A stretch of DNA of 64,000 bases, from the IMG/VR virus record IMGVR_UViG_3300017706_000970, positions 1-64,000 of that record, one strand, 5' to 3'. This stretch comes from a virus. How positions within the stretch are numbered: the first letter of the stretch is position 1; each line of letters begins with the position of its first letter. Positions 12,527 to 21,436 of the stretch are shown in pieces. The position numbers and the translations under genes are program-made. Below the pieces are notes generated by a model. That model saw nothing but the letters and a program-made list of their open reading frames with translations, was not told where the DNA came from and did not search any database.

Positions 12527-13254
12527 CAAAAAAAATCAAAAATGTCTTTCACCTCCACATCAATTTTACCGTCCGGATCTGGGCATTCGGCAGTTATCTT
12601 GATGTATGGGTATGGAAGACTCTCAAAATACTTCTGAATGTCTTTTAACTTTTCAATAGGAAATCCATCAATAAATTCGTTTAACTCTTCTATACTATAA
12701 TCTGATGTGTCGTATACTGTTTCGGCGTCTGCGATCTCTTTTATGCAACTTGCAAGTATCGATGTGCTTAGATCGTCACCTGATTCCATTTCACTCATCA
12801 TCATGGATTCTTTTACTTTGGGTGGTCGTAGTTTAATCATTACCTCTGGTGTAATTTTTAGTTCTTTCTCGTAGTCAGAACCTTTCTTGATGTTCTTTAC
12901 CTTCATACTCTTCAAGACCATCACAGGGTTCACAGACTCGCCACAGGGACACTTGTACGCGAGTTTGATCTCTTCACCGACAGAGAACTCTCGGAGTTTT
13001 ACCGTAAGATAAACAAAGTCGGTCACACTCAGTTCGGTTAGATCATGATCACCTTGAACACACGCTTGCAATACCTCTAGGCAATTTGATATTATGTGAC
13101 TTCTACTTGCACCCGTAACCTCTTCACCAATTTCACTAGCAGTCATCAGTAGTGTTTTTTGTTCTTTCACTGTAAACGGACGAATCTTTATCGTCTTGTT
13201 GCATATCGGCAATTTCACACTGTATGTCTTCACTGCAATTTTCGGTAATGTCAT
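12526..13254 (-). CDS. gp26: gp26, baseplate hub / tail assembly protein
   Basis: Started at 13254 (MTLPKIAVKTYSVKLP) with GGAG upstream on the minus strand; a longer frame to 13356 has no support. 242 residues, a little longer than T4 gp26 (208). It matches the T4 gp26 family in the LPK-x-TYS-LP entry, IRPFTVKEQKTLLM, the CPCG pair near residue 120 and a C-terminal VKDIFDFF. In T4 it belongs to the hub/tape-measure assembly group with gp51, gp27, gp28 and gp29. Here it heads a three-gene minus-strand operon, and its 3' end carries the T8 candidate slip site. Confidence 0.85.
   Translation of the reverse strand: MTLPKIAVKTYSVKLPICNKTIKIRPFTVKEQKTLLMTASEIGEEVTGASRSHIISNCLEVLQACVQGDHDLTELSVTDFVYLTVKLREFSVGEEIKLAYKCPCGESVNPVMVLKSMKVKNIKKGSDYEKELKITPEVMIKLRPPKVKESMMMSEMESGDDLSTSILASCIKEIADAETVYDTSDYSIEELNEFIDGFPIEKLKDIQKYFESLPYPYIKITAECPDPDGKIDVEVKDIFDFF
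12528..12535 (-). promoter_or_regulatory. Candidate -1 frameshift site (T8 run)
   Basis: On the minus strand the gp26 gene ends GAT TTT TTT TGA. A -1 slip on T TTT TTT reads TTG ATG ATC ATG and continues in the gp51-like frame with no stop. The arrangement copies the tail-assembly chaperone frameshift of other tailed phages. It could also be a chance overlap. Confidence 0.5.
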
Positions 13255-13279
13255 TATATTTCTCCAAAATGAACATATA

Positions 13280-13287
13280 TATTTAGG
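13280..13287 (-). promoter_or_regulatory. Late-type promoter motif for the minus-strand tail genes
   Basis: CCTAAATA read on the minus strand, 26 bases upstream of the gp26 start. The same A/T-rich gap (TATATATTTA) could serve gp4 in the other direction, making a divergent late promoter region. Confidence 0.45.
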
Positions 13288-13294
13288 GGAAAAG

Positions 13295-13744
13295 ATGGCA
13301 TACAAAGGAAAGTATACACCAAAAAATCCCTCCAAGTATATCGGGAATCCCACCAAAGTTATTTATCGTTCGTTGTGGGAAAGAAAAATGATGAATTGGA
13401 TGGACAACAATCCATCCGTCTTGAGATGGGGTTCAGAGGAAACAATAGTGATGTACGTTTCGCCAGTGGATGGTAAACGACATCGTTATTACGTTGATTT
13501 CATAATGGAAGTGCAGAACAAGAACAAGGAAATACAAACCTTTCTGATAGAGGTTAAACCAAAGAAGCAGACGAAACCACCAGTGAAACCCAAGAAAAAA
13601 ACCAAGACGTTTATCAACGAGGCGAAAACGTATTCAGTAAACAAGGCAAAATGGGATGCAGCTGAAAGAGTCTGTGAATCTAGGGGATGGAAGTTTATGA
13701 TCGTAACCGAGGACACGTTGTTCAAGAAGGATGCAAATGGCTAA
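13295..13744 (+). CDS. gp4: gp4/gp50 head completion protein (TnsA-like nuclease fold)
   Basis: 149 residues from ATG 13295, after AGGGGAAAAG. It matches the head-completion family: MAYKGKYTPKNPSKYIGNPT, then YRSLWERKMMNWMD, WGSEETIV, and a PD-(D/E)xK-like core with Asp in YYVDF and ExK in FLIEVKPKKQ. In T4 gp4 acts after DNA packaging to prepare the head for tail joining and may trim DNA ends. All core acidic and Lys residues look intact. Its end overlaps the next start. Confidence 0.9.
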   Translation: MAYKGKYTPKNPSKYIGNPTKVIYRSLWERKMMNWMDNNPSVLRWGSEETIVMYVSPVDGKRHRYYVDFIMEVQNKNKEIQTFLIEVKPKKQTKPPVKPKKKTKTFINEAKTYSVNKAKWDAAERVCESRGWKFMIVTEDTLFKKDANG

Positions 13745-14381
13745 AAAACAAAAAGACCCCATATCGATCCTCGAAAAATTCAAAGTTACCAAGAACCCTT
13801 CACCCGCCAATGCCAAAAAAATGTATACGGAGGCAAGGCAGGAATTGGGAACTGCTCTATACACTCCAGATGTATTTGAATCATATTCCAATCGAATCTA
13901 CGGTAAGACTGAATTCAAACCCGTACTCAAAGAAGTCGGAAAGATGATTACCTTTCGTTACTTTCCCCAGACATATAAGACACTCCCATACTTTGATGCA
14001 CAACCGTTGATTCTCATTGTAGAGGTTCCAGATAAGGACACAGTGATTGGTGTCAACCTTCACTACTATTCCATACAGGATAGAATGAGAACTTTCTACT
14101 CAATGTGGCCGTTACTTACAGATAGAAATCTCGGAGAGCAAGCAAGATTTAGAATGTATTATAAAATAATATCAGAGAGTAAGAAATACATAAGAGGACT
14201 TGCCGGTTTAAAGGAATATAAAACAAATCGAATACGTTCGAGGGTATACGAAATAAACCCTAAATACTGGGAAACCGCTTTAGCTTTGCCTACAGAACAT
14301 TTCATAAAGAAGAAGTCGCACGTTATACAGACGGAAACCAGTAAGAAGATAAGAAAACTTCTAGGAGAATCAAACAGATGA
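13737..14381 (+). CDS. DNA end-protector gp2-like protein
   Basis: ATG at 13737 is favoured because AAGAAGG lies six bases before it; ATG 13731 is two codons upstream. 214 residues. It resembles marine T4-like proteins annotated as gp2: an N-terminal Lys-rich helix, YSNRIYGKTEFK, GKMITFRYFPQTYKTLPYFD, and a C-terminal INPKYWETALALPTEHF. T4 gp2 binds DNA ends and protects them from RecBCD. The neighbour gp4 supports the call, since genes 2 and 4 are adjacent in T4. The family match is from memory, so moderate confidence. Confidence 0.6.
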   Translation: MAKKQKDPISILEKFKVTKNPSPANAKKMYTEARQELGTALYTPDVFESYSNRIYGKTEFKPVLKEVGKMITFRYFPQTYKTLPYFDAQPLILIVEVPDKDTVIGVNLHYYSIQDRMRTFYSMWPLLTDRNLGEQARFRMYYKIISESKKYIRGLAGLKEYKTNRIRSRVYEINPKYWETALALPTEHFIKKKSHVIQTETSKKIRKLLGESNR

Positions 14382-15124
14382 TTTCACCAAAAGTAGATTT
14401 AATCAAAAATACTATTGCAAGGGGACAGAACATTGTTCATCCCTATGATTTTGAAATCATCTTACCCACTGGACCAACCACTACAGTGTCCGCTCCCACT
14501 CGGACTGAATCAATTCGAGAAAGAGAAGGACTGGAAAAGAAATTTAGATTCAGTAAGCAGAACGTATTGGACATGAATGTGGCAGTGCGTTCCTTTACTT
14601 TACCTTCACGAACATCATCCAAACAGTCGGTATATTACGGTGGACCTCTCCGTCAGTTTCCTTACATTTCAACTTACGATGGTGAAATCAACATGACTCT
14701 GTTGATGAGAAGAAATGATCCACTACTATATGCTTTTCACGCATGGCAGTCGTTGGGGGTTTCACCAAGTTCAGGTACACTGACATATCAAGACGACTAC
14801 ACTACCGACATGACAATACTGATTCGATCAGTCACTAAACAGGGAGTAGGTCCGGTTCCTGCTTCTTCTCAATTAGGAACACCGGGAAGTCCAACCCTGC
14901 AATATAGTCTGTCTAATGTCTGGTGCGAGACCATCGGTCAAGTTCAAATGTCAAACGAATCTGCTAACGAAGCTCTGCTCTACAACATCATCTTATGTTA
15001 CAGAGATTTTACGACATCCACATTCGATGGTCCAGTTGAGCCAGGTGGAATGCCAATGGATGTAAGAAGTGATCTTAACGATGTCACACCAAGTAACAAT
15101 CCACAACAGATAGGTAACCAATGA
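14378..15124 (+). CDS. gp54: gp54-like baseplate tail-tube initiator
   Basis: 248 residues, coupled to the upstream gene by ATGA. Features of the tail-tube fold: NVLDMNVAVRSFTLPSRTSS, a GGPLRQFPYISTYDGEINMT strand pair and the final NIILCYRDFTTST. In T4, gp54 sits on gp48 and starts tail-tube polymerisation; it is a tail-tube paralogue. Position just before a gp48-like gene supports this. It is shorter than T4 gp54 (320), so it could be another tube-family protein. Confidence 0.65.
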   Translation: MISPKVDLIKNTIARGQNIVHPYDFEIILPTGPTTTVSAPTRTESIREREGLEKKFRFSKQNVLDMNVAVRSFTLPSRTSSKQSVYYGGPLRQFPYISTYDGEINMTLLMRRNDPLLYAFHAWQSLGVSPSSGTLTYQDDYTTDMTILIRSVTKQGVGPVPASSQLGTPGSPTLQYSLSNVWCETIGQVQMSNESANEALLYNIILCYRDFTTSTFDGPVEPGGMPMDVRSDLNDVTPSNNPQQIGNQ

Positions 15125-16101
15125 GCACAATAGTTTTTCCATCCACGATAACGAGAACATCGCCGGCTATGATACGCTTTCGATTTTTCGATAGTGCAAA
15201 ACCAAATCCAGACGAACCAACTGCAACTGTAGTTTTACCTTCGCCTCTTGGACTGAGTAACAACTATAATGTTTCGTTTGATGATCTCGAATCCGGTTTG
15301 TTTGAAAGGGCGTTGGAGACTTTTATTCGTACTACTTCCGATGTAGCTGGTGTAATTACATCAGAACAATCTGGTACTGATAAGGTTTTAAATTCAGTAG
15401 ACGCAATAACAGATGGTGCCGGAGAGTTAATTGGTTCTTTATTCGGGGGATCACAAATAGTACGAAGAGCCATTGGTGGAAACCTAAACAAAAGAAACGA
15501 ACTGGTAATCAACAAACCACAGAACAGAAGTTTTAGTATGCGGTTTCAGTTGGTTCCCACGAACAAAGAAGAAGCGAATTCAATTCAAGAGATTGTGAAC
15601 ACTTTTAAAATTGCAATGCACCCACCGACGAATCAGGAATTATCTAACACGAATGGTGCAGAAAACAGAATAAACAAAGCAGTATTCTTCCTGAACCCCG
15701 CAAGAGTAAAAGTAGATTTTCTCTTTAGAGATGCGGTAAAAGAAGGAGATAATTTTGACTTTAGTACGGACAATGTAAATCGAAGAATATTTTCTACTTC
15801 ATTTTGTTTCCTGAGTAACTTGGATGTAAACTACCACAACGCCGGCGCTCCCTCGTATTTCAGTGACGGTCAACCTGGCAATATGGCATTTTCAATTCAA
15901 ATGACAGAGGTACATCCAAATAGTAGAGAGATGATAAAGAGAATTGATCTAGGAACTAGAGATCCATTTGGTAATTTTACTGACACTGGTGATGCCACGA
16001 CTGATGCAGCTGCCAGACTCGAAGGCACACCCTCCGGGTCTTTAGTAAAAACTATTAATGAATACCTTAGTCAAAACCCCGAAGACGATAGGAGTAATTG
16101 A
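15121..16101 (+). CDS. gp48: gp48-like baseplate tail-tube cap
   Basis: 326 residues from the ATGA overlap at 15121. The central part, NKPQNRSFSMRFQLVPTNKE followed by EANSIQEIVNTFKIAMHP, is the characteristic strand-helix of gp48/gp54-type tube proteins. The region between about 90 and 120 carries a Gly-rich hydrophobic insertion (DGAGELIGSLFGGS). It caps the baseplate hub and nucleates the tube together with gp54. T4 gp48 is 364 residues. Confidence 0.75.
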   Translation: MSTIVFPSTITRTSPAMIRFRFFDSAKPNPDEPTATVVLPSPLGLSNNYNVSFDDLESGLFERALETFIRTTSDVAGVITSEQSGTDKVLNSVDAITDGAGELIGSLFGGSQIVRRAIGGNLNKRNELVINKPQNRSFSMRFQLVPTNKEEANSIQEIVNTFKIAMHPPTNQELSNTNGAENRINKAVFFLNPARVKVDFLFRDAVKEGDNFDFSTDNVNRRIFSTSFCFLSNLDVNYHNAGAPSYFSDGQPGNMAFSIQMTEVHPNSREMIKRIDLGTRDPFGNFTDTGDATTDAAARLEGTPSGSLVKTINEYLSQNPEDDRSN

Positions 16102-16940
16102 TGTCATTTTACTTTGAAAATTATCCAGTAATTGATTATGAATACTCTCCCGGTGTTTTAAAAAAATCGGTTGATATTCTACGAAGAACTGATATAACCA
16201 ATCAGCTCCTAAACACAAACGAATACAAAACTCGCATTCTTCGTGATGGAGAAACACCTCAGAGTGCCGCGATGAAATACTACAATGATGTCAGTCTATA
16301 CTGGTCCTTCTTTATCACAAACCGACTAATCAATCCGTTCTACGATTGGCCTGCCAGTTACGAAAAGTTAAACAAACGAATAGACTCCAAGTATGCAGGT
16401 GTTTCACTTTACGTTACCGAAAACTCAAACGGTCTCACTATGGATACACAGTCTACAACGAGTTCGTATTCTATCGGTGATACGGTAAACGTCAGTACCG
16501 GAAGTGACAAGGTTGTAGCTACTCTGGTAGATTATGATAGAACAACAGGACACATGCGACTAAGTGGTGCTGAAGATCTAGTCGGAGAAACTGTTTCCGG
16601 TTGGACGATCACGGATACAACTGGTTCAAAGAAAATGTATGTTGGTCGAAAGATAGACCAGTCTAGATTATCACTTCACCACTTCAGAGACATTGCGTTA
16701 TCTTCTGAAACAAATTCAATTGATGTATATCGGTCACCTCTTACTTTGATCGGTTCCGCTCGATATATCGATGTATACTTAAGTGGTTCGGTTACTGCAA
16801 TTACAAATGACGGTGCAAGCACAATTACAAATGAAAAATTTGAAACAGAGATAAACGACCGAAACCGAAATATAAGAGTTTACAGTGTTGCTATCATAAA
16901 AACGATACAAGATAAACTTAAAGAGGTTATTAATCTATAA
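16101..16940 (+). CDS. gp53: Baseplate wedge subunit gp53
   Basis: ATG at 16101 shares a base with the upstream TGA and follows AGGAG; 279 residues. The N-terminal signature is clear: RILRDGETPQSAAMKYYNDV, then SLYWSFFITNRLINPFYDWP and YEKLNKRIDSKYAG. This resembles a LysM-like wedge domain seen in gp53. A beta-rich insert follows (DTVNVSTGSDKVVATLVDYD) and a C-terminal helix (VAIIKTIQDKLKEVI). T4 gp53 is 196 residues and binds wedges together around the hub. Confidence 0.88.
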   Translation: MSFYFENYPVIDYEYSPGVLKKSVDILRRTDITNQLLNTNEYKTRILRDGETPQSAAMKYYNDVSLYWSFFITNRLINPFYDWPASYEKLNKRIDSKYAGVSLYVTENSNGLTMDTQSTTSSYSIGDTVNVSTGSDKVVATLVDYDRTTGHMRLSGAEDLVGETVSGWTITDTTGSKKMYVGRKIDQSRLSLHHFRDIALSSETNSIDVYRSPLTLIGSARYIDVYLSGSVTAITNDGASTITNEKFETEINDRNRNIRVYSVAIIKTIQDKLKEVINL

Positions 16941-18379
16941 TGGCAAGAGTATCTGATAACCTTCGAAAAACAATAATGACAGTTCCCATCGGCAAATTCG
17001 AGGGTGCAGCTATAACTATAGTTTCTGCGGAAGACAATGAAGCTATCGTCGAGACCGGCGGAAATGTAGAACCTAGAATTGTAAGTATTACTTTAAATGA
17101 AAGTATCTTTCAGCCATTCATCGTTGGTACAGTCATTCTTGATATCCCGAATGGTTACCTAGAAGAAAATAAAACCAGAATCACATCACAGGATATTCTG
17201 TTGATGGACATTGCTACTTTTGTTTCTTTAGAAAAAACCTATGCAATTCCCGGTAAAAAAATGCAAGAGAGTTTTATCATATACAATACATCCAAATCAT
17301 CCAGTAGTGAAAAGACTACGAGGTATAGACTTGATATTGTTACTCCCGAAGGATTTAAGGACTCAACCACCCGAGTAGTAAAGTCATTCAGTAAAAAGAA
17401 AAGATCAAATATTGTATCAAGTATTTACACTGACTATATTCTTGAGGAAAAGAGACTGGATGCAGGATCGGGTAATCTCAGTTTTGTAACTGAAACACTT
17501 GGGTCTGATTTTTCATGTGTCTTGCCAAACTGGAGTCCATCGAAGTGCATATCGTGGTTAACGAATGGATCAATTGATTCAAAGAACGAAGACTGTGCGA
17601 ACTTCTTTTTCTTTCAGAGATTTAACGACAGGGGTAGAGTGGAATCCGTTTTCACTTCCTTTACCGACATGATAAAAGAACCAGTCGTTGGTACAGATGA
17701 CGATAAGACATCTGGTTACATTGTTGACATACTGTATGATGCAGAAGATCCAATAGAAGCACACATACGGGAAAGACGAACGGTGAAGGGAACGACGGTT
17801 GTTCCAGATATGAACAGCACCAAATATAATGCGTTTGGTACTTGGGGAGGCACGTTATACTTTTACGATCAGACTCGTAAAAAGTATTTTGAAAAGGTAT
17901 ACAATTACAAAGACGATGCACCCGAACCATTCGTGGATTCGAACACCAAAAAGTTTATAGAAGACGACAACGAGATAATCACGAATAGATTGGGTTCACC
18001 TGATTCGTTTAAGGCGTTCATACCAAAACAAAAATACTTGTTCAGTGACGATGAGAAAAACAAAGGTGTTGATAAGAAGGAAGATTGGTTGGATTTAGTT
18101 TATACTCAGCGAAACCTGAACATTTACTTTCCACTTGAAATAAATATTGTAGGTGATACTAACCGCAGAGTGGGAGAATGTGTGATGTTCTCAGATATGC
18201 AGGTGAGAAATTTAACCAAAGACCAAAGTTCTTACACTTCACATGACGAAGAGGGAAGGTCTCTGGGTGGCAAGTATTTAATTTCTGATGTAGAACACAG
18301 ATTCATTTTTGAATCTACTTCAGTCAATCAGGAATACACAACCAAACTTACGTTGATGCGAGATGGAGCTCCTAAATAA
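16940..18379 (+). CDS. gp27: gp27-like baseplate hub protein
   Basis: 479 residues, starting on the last base of the upstream TAA. Its position between gp53 and gp5 and its C-terminal pattern (EINIVGDTNRRVGECVMFSD; KYLISDVEHRFIFES; YTTKLTLMRDG) match hub proteins of the gp27/VgrG type, which form the trimeric torus carrying the gp5 spike. The middle part (about 240-350) is polar and probably forms an extra domain. T4 gp27 is 391 residues. Overlaps the gp5 start as TAATG. Confidence 0.7.
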   Translation: MARVSDNLRKTIMTVPIGKFEGAAITIVSAEDNEAIVETGGNVEPRIVSITLNESIFQPFIVGTVILDIPNGYLEENKTRITSQDILLMDIATFVSLEKTYAIPGKKMQESFIIYNTSKSSSSEKTTRYRLDIVTPEGFKDSTTRVVKSFSKKKRSNIVSSIYTDYILEEKRLDAGSGNLSFVTETLGSDFSCVLPNWSPSKCISWLTNGSIDSKNEDCANFFFFQRFNDRGRVESVFTSFTDMIKEPVVGTDDDKTSGYIVDILYDAEDPIEAHIRERRTVKGTTVVPDMNSTKYNAFGTWGGTLYFYDQTRKKYFEKVYNYKDDAPEPFVDSNTKKFIEDDNEIITNRLGSPDSFKAFIPKQKYLFSDDEKNKGVDKKEDWLDLVYTQRNLNIYFPLEINIVGDTNRRVGECVMFSDMQVRNLTKDQSSYTSHDEEGRSLGGKYLISDVEHRFIFESTSVNQEYTTKLTLMRDGAPK

Positions 18380-20028
18380 TGCACGAACTTTTTAAGTCAA
18401 ATTCTTTTATATGGTGGCAAGGTGTTGTGGAAGATAGAAAAGATCCACAACGACTTGGTAGGTGTAGGGTTCGAGTTTTCGGTTATCATGACAAAGATAA
18501 AAATCTTATTCCCACTGCTCAGTTGCCTTGGGCCTCTCCAGTAACGCCTGTAAATTCTGCTTCGACTAGTGGTATCGGCGAAACACCAGTCGGACCAGTT
18601 CCCGGTACTCACGTTTTCGGATTCTTCCGCGACGGAGAAAACGCACAGATGCCAGTCATAATGGGAACCGTTCCCGGTATTCCAGAAGATGCACCAGATG
18701 TCAGTGATCCGTCTAAAGCCGGTTACCAAGATCCGAATGAAAAATATCCACTGGACTCAGAAGAGCATGGATTAAACGAATCTGATGTTACTCGACTTGC
18801 TCGTCACCGATGGGAAGATGAAGACGGTACAGAACAAACAGAAGAAGAACTACCGGCCGTAGTCAAAAACAAAATTGATAATAGAGTGAAGAATGTTCCT
18901 GTTGCAAACGGTCATGGTTCATACAGTGAACCTCCCACTCCTTTTGATGCAAAGTATCCATATAACCATGTCATCACAAGCGAGTCTGGTCATATCATCG
19001 AACGAGATGATACACCCGGCAAAGAACGTACACACGAATACCATAGGTCCGGAACATTCACAGAAGTCCATCCGTTCGGAACAAAGGTTGCCAAGATTGT
19101 TAGAGACAACTATGAATTTGTATTGGGTGATAACTATATCAACATCAAGAAACTAATTCCAAGTGACGAAGGTTCACTTGGTGGTAATTTGTTCTTGAAT
19201 ATTGAAGGTGATGTATATGAATTTATTCAAGGTAATGTTGAAAGACAAATAAACGGAAGTGTAAGGGAATCCATTCGAGGAAACTATGATACGTTCGTCA
19301 ACGGAGACAGAACAATAGGTGTTTCTGGTTCTTATGCTGAATCGATTAACGGTGATATGACCGTCGAGTGTTTCAATGAACTTTTCCACACTAGAGGAAA
19401 GAGTAAAAGATATTCCGAAGATGAAGTATCAATCGACAGTACCAAGAACATACAGATAATGACTATCGGTGGCAACATTGGACTTCACTCTGTCCCACAT
19501 CCAATCAGCAGTGCCTTTCCCGGTGTTAAGAGTGGTAACATATTCATTAATGCGGGAAGTTCAATCTCGGCTACATCTCTCCAGAATTTAAATATCATAT
19601 CGACAAATGGTAGTGTGGCTCTAAATGCTCAAGAGGGTGGTTTGAGTCTTTTGGCAAATCGTTCCATGTTGATGAAAACATCAGCAGGTGAAATGGTGGT
19701 AAATGCTGCAACTACACTTGATGTAATTTCTGGGATGAACCAAACATATCAAACATCTGCATTATGCACTCAGAGATTTGGAAATCTAGACACATTAGTG
19801 GACAGTGTGCATTTTCACAAAACACCAAATTACGCCAGAGGAACTGATTTTGAAGTAGTAAGTACATCAATTAGAAAGGTATCTGGAGATGATTTATCAG
19901 AAGTGTTTAGTTCTACTATAAAATTCAAATCGAATGGTACACTCTTTACGGGTTCTAATGGTGACATGCAAATAAACTCATCTGCAAACATCAATATAAC
20001 TACCGGCGGATTGTTAAACCTCAACTGA
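18379..20028 (+). CDS. gp5: gp5-like baseplate central spike (no lysozyme domain)
   Basis: 549 residues. The N-terminal OB-fold region is typical of gp5/VgrG (WWQGVVEDRKDPQRLGRCRV; PGTHVFGFFRDG; QMPVIMGTVPG). The C-terminal half is repetitive beta structure (NGDRTIGVSGSYAESINGDM), as in the triple-stranded spike needle. No lysozyme domain with its E-D-T residues is seen between them, unlike T4 gp5. Marine T4-likes commonly lack it. It should sit under the gp27-like torus and carry the PAAR-like tip encoded at 37995. Confidence 0.85.
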   Translation: MHELFKSNSFIWWQGVVEDRKDPQRLGRCRVRVFGYHDKDKNLIPTAQLPWASPVTPVNSASTSGIGETPVGPVPGTHVFGFFRDGENAQMPVIMGTVPGIPEDAPDVSDPSKAGYQDPNEKYPLDSEEHGLNESDVTRLARHRWEDEDGTEQTEEELPAVVKNKIDNRVKNVPVANGHGSYSEPPTPFDAKYPYNHVITSESGHIIERDDTPGKERTHEYHRSGTFTEVHPFGTKVAKIVRDNYEFVLGDNYINIKKLIPSDEGSLGGNLFLNIEGDVYEFIQGNVERQINGSVRESIRGNYDTFVNGDRTIGVSGSYAESINGDMTVECFNELFHTRGKSKRYSEDEVSIDSTKNIQIMTIGGNIGLHSVPHPISSAFPGVKSGNIFINAGSSISATSLQNLNIISTNGSVALNAQEGGLSLLANRSMLMKTSAGEMVVNAATTLDVISGMNQTYQTSALCTQRFGNLDTLVDSVHFHKTPNYARGTDFEVVSTSIRKVSGDDLSEVFSSTIKFKSNGTLFTGSNGDMQINSSANINITTGGLLNLN

Positions 20029-20040
20029 TAAGGAAATTAC

Positions 20041-21030
20041 ATGACTTGCGAAGATTGCGAAAACAAATTCCCCGATAGAACAGTAGATCAGAACTGTTCC
20101 GATGGTACTGGTTTACTAGGTAACGAAGAATCTGCGGTTGGTCCTACCACTGTTGGTTTGGATGCCATATCATATGTCTCGAATGCTGTTCGTAATATAG
20201 GTAAGCGTTTTGGAAAAGTTCAACCGGGAATTTATCTTACAGACGAACAAGCAGATGGTTTAAATTCAGAAATTGGTGTTATCTTTGATGATCTAGAAAG
20301 TAATTTAGAAAACATTGTAAATGAAATTACACAAAGATCAGAAGAGATAAACCAACGAGTCCAAAATAAATCAGATGATTGTGAAAATATATTTGATGGT
20401 TTTGAAATAAAAATTCCATTTGGTATGGATTGGGTGAATCCCCTTTCATTCTCAACATTGCTCAAGGTAGGAAATTGTAGATTAAATTTAGGATGTCAGT
20501 TCTGTGATTTTCCGGGAGACATTAACATTCCACCATTCCCCGGAATTCCATCTTGTAATTTCATCGAGGAATTTGATGACATCTGTGGTGTGGAGTTTTT
20601 GAATCCCTTTGCTACTGTTCAGAATGTTGTAAATGGATTTCAACTATTCGCAACTCAAGTCGGACAGTTTGCATATGCATTCTTTGACCTTGTAAATCTA
20701 GCAACTGGATTCTTGGGTAGATGTATCATGAGAATCTTGAACTGCCTTTCTAAGTTCTTTGCCGATCTGAATTTTGATTTGGGTCTAAACAATATTGGTT
20801 CAAAAACCAGAGAAACAATTGCAGCTACCAGTGCGGTTCTGATTGGTGCATTTGCAAAACTGAATACTATATTCATAACCATACAAGAAATTATCAAGGG
20901 TGCTGTGTTTGAGTTATTCCGATTCATTCAGGATGTTCTCAGTCTTTGCGATCCATGCAAACTCACACAAGCTATCACTAATCCTGCAACCATACCAGAA
21001 ATTCCAAGCTTTGGTGGTCTTCTAGACTGA
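20041..21030 (+). CDS. Unknown cysteine-containing baseplate-operon protein
   Basis: 329 residues from ATG 20041 after AAGGAAATTAC. The N-terminus is Cys-rich (MTCEDCENKF), and further Cys clusters lie at about 150-185 (GNCRLNLGCQFCDFPG; IPSCNF). The second half is strongly hydrophobic and helical, with LLGAFAKLN-type stretches. It lies between gp5 and gp25, a slot for variable baseplate proteins in marine T4-likes. It may be a hub or peripheral baseplate part. No family is recognised. Confidence 0.6.
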   Translation: MTCEDCENKFPDRTVDQNCSDGTGLLGNEESAVGPTTVGLDAISYVSNAVRNIGKRFGKVQPGIYLTDEQADGLNSEIGVIFDDLESNLENIVNEITQRSEEINQRVQNKSDDCENIFDGFEIKIPFGMDWVNPLSFSTLLKVGNCRLNLGCQFCDFPGDINIPPFPGIPSCNFIEEFDDICGVEFLNPFATVQNVVNGFQLFATQVGQFAYAFFDLVNLATGFLGRCIMRILNCLSKFFADLNFDLGLNNIGSKTRETIAATSAVLIGAFAKLNTIFITIQEIIKGAVFELFRFIQDVLSLCDPCKLTQAITNPATIPEIPSFGGLLD

Positions 21031-21049
21031 TACATAGTAGGGAGAAAAT

Positions 21050-21436
21050 ATGCCTTTAAGAACAGTAGATTTAGATTTAAACTTTTCGAAGAATCCGATT
21101 ACATCGGACGTTTCGTTATTGGTTGATAATAATGCCATAAAGAGAAGTCTTAAGAACCTAGTGTTTTTCAACCTACTAGAAAAACCGTTCAATCCTCAAA
21201 TAGATGCGGGACTTCGATCTTTACTTTTCGAGTTGAACGATCCTTTTATTCAACTAGATATAGAGGAACGATTAAGAACACTGATTGAAAAGTATGAACC
21301 CAGAGTCACTTTAAATAGACTCAAGTTTGACGAAAACAGATTCGATAAGAACTCGTTGGATCTAACGATTTATTTTTCCGTTTCCGGTCAAGATAACATA
21401 GACGGTACAACTGTCACAATCAAGAGAGTACGATAA
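21050..21436 (+). CDS. gp25: Baseplate wedge subunit gp25
   Basis: 128 residues (T4: 132) from ATG 21050 after GGGAG. Conserved gp25 features: a DLDLNFSKNP start, NAIKRSLKNLVFFNLLEKPF, GLRSLLFELND and an IEERLRTLIEKYEPRV helix. gp25 is the small wedge protein shared by all contractile injection systems, where it holds the gp6 dimer. It overlaps gp6 by a single base. Confidence 0.95.
   Translation: MPLRTVDLDLNFSKNPITSDVSLLVDNNAIKRSLKNLVFFNLLEKPFNPQIDAGLRSLLFELNDPFIQLDIEERLRTLIEKYEPRVTLNRLKFDENRFDKNSLDLTIYFSVSGQDNIDGTTVTIKRVR

Noticed and set aside
14259-14266. CCTAAATA inside the gp2-like gene
   Set aside because: Within a coding region with no gene start in reach.
18370-18377. CCTAAATA as a late promoter for gp5
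   Set aside because: It ends two bases before the gp5 ATG and is made by the Pro-Lys-stop codons of the upstream gene. A chance match is likely.
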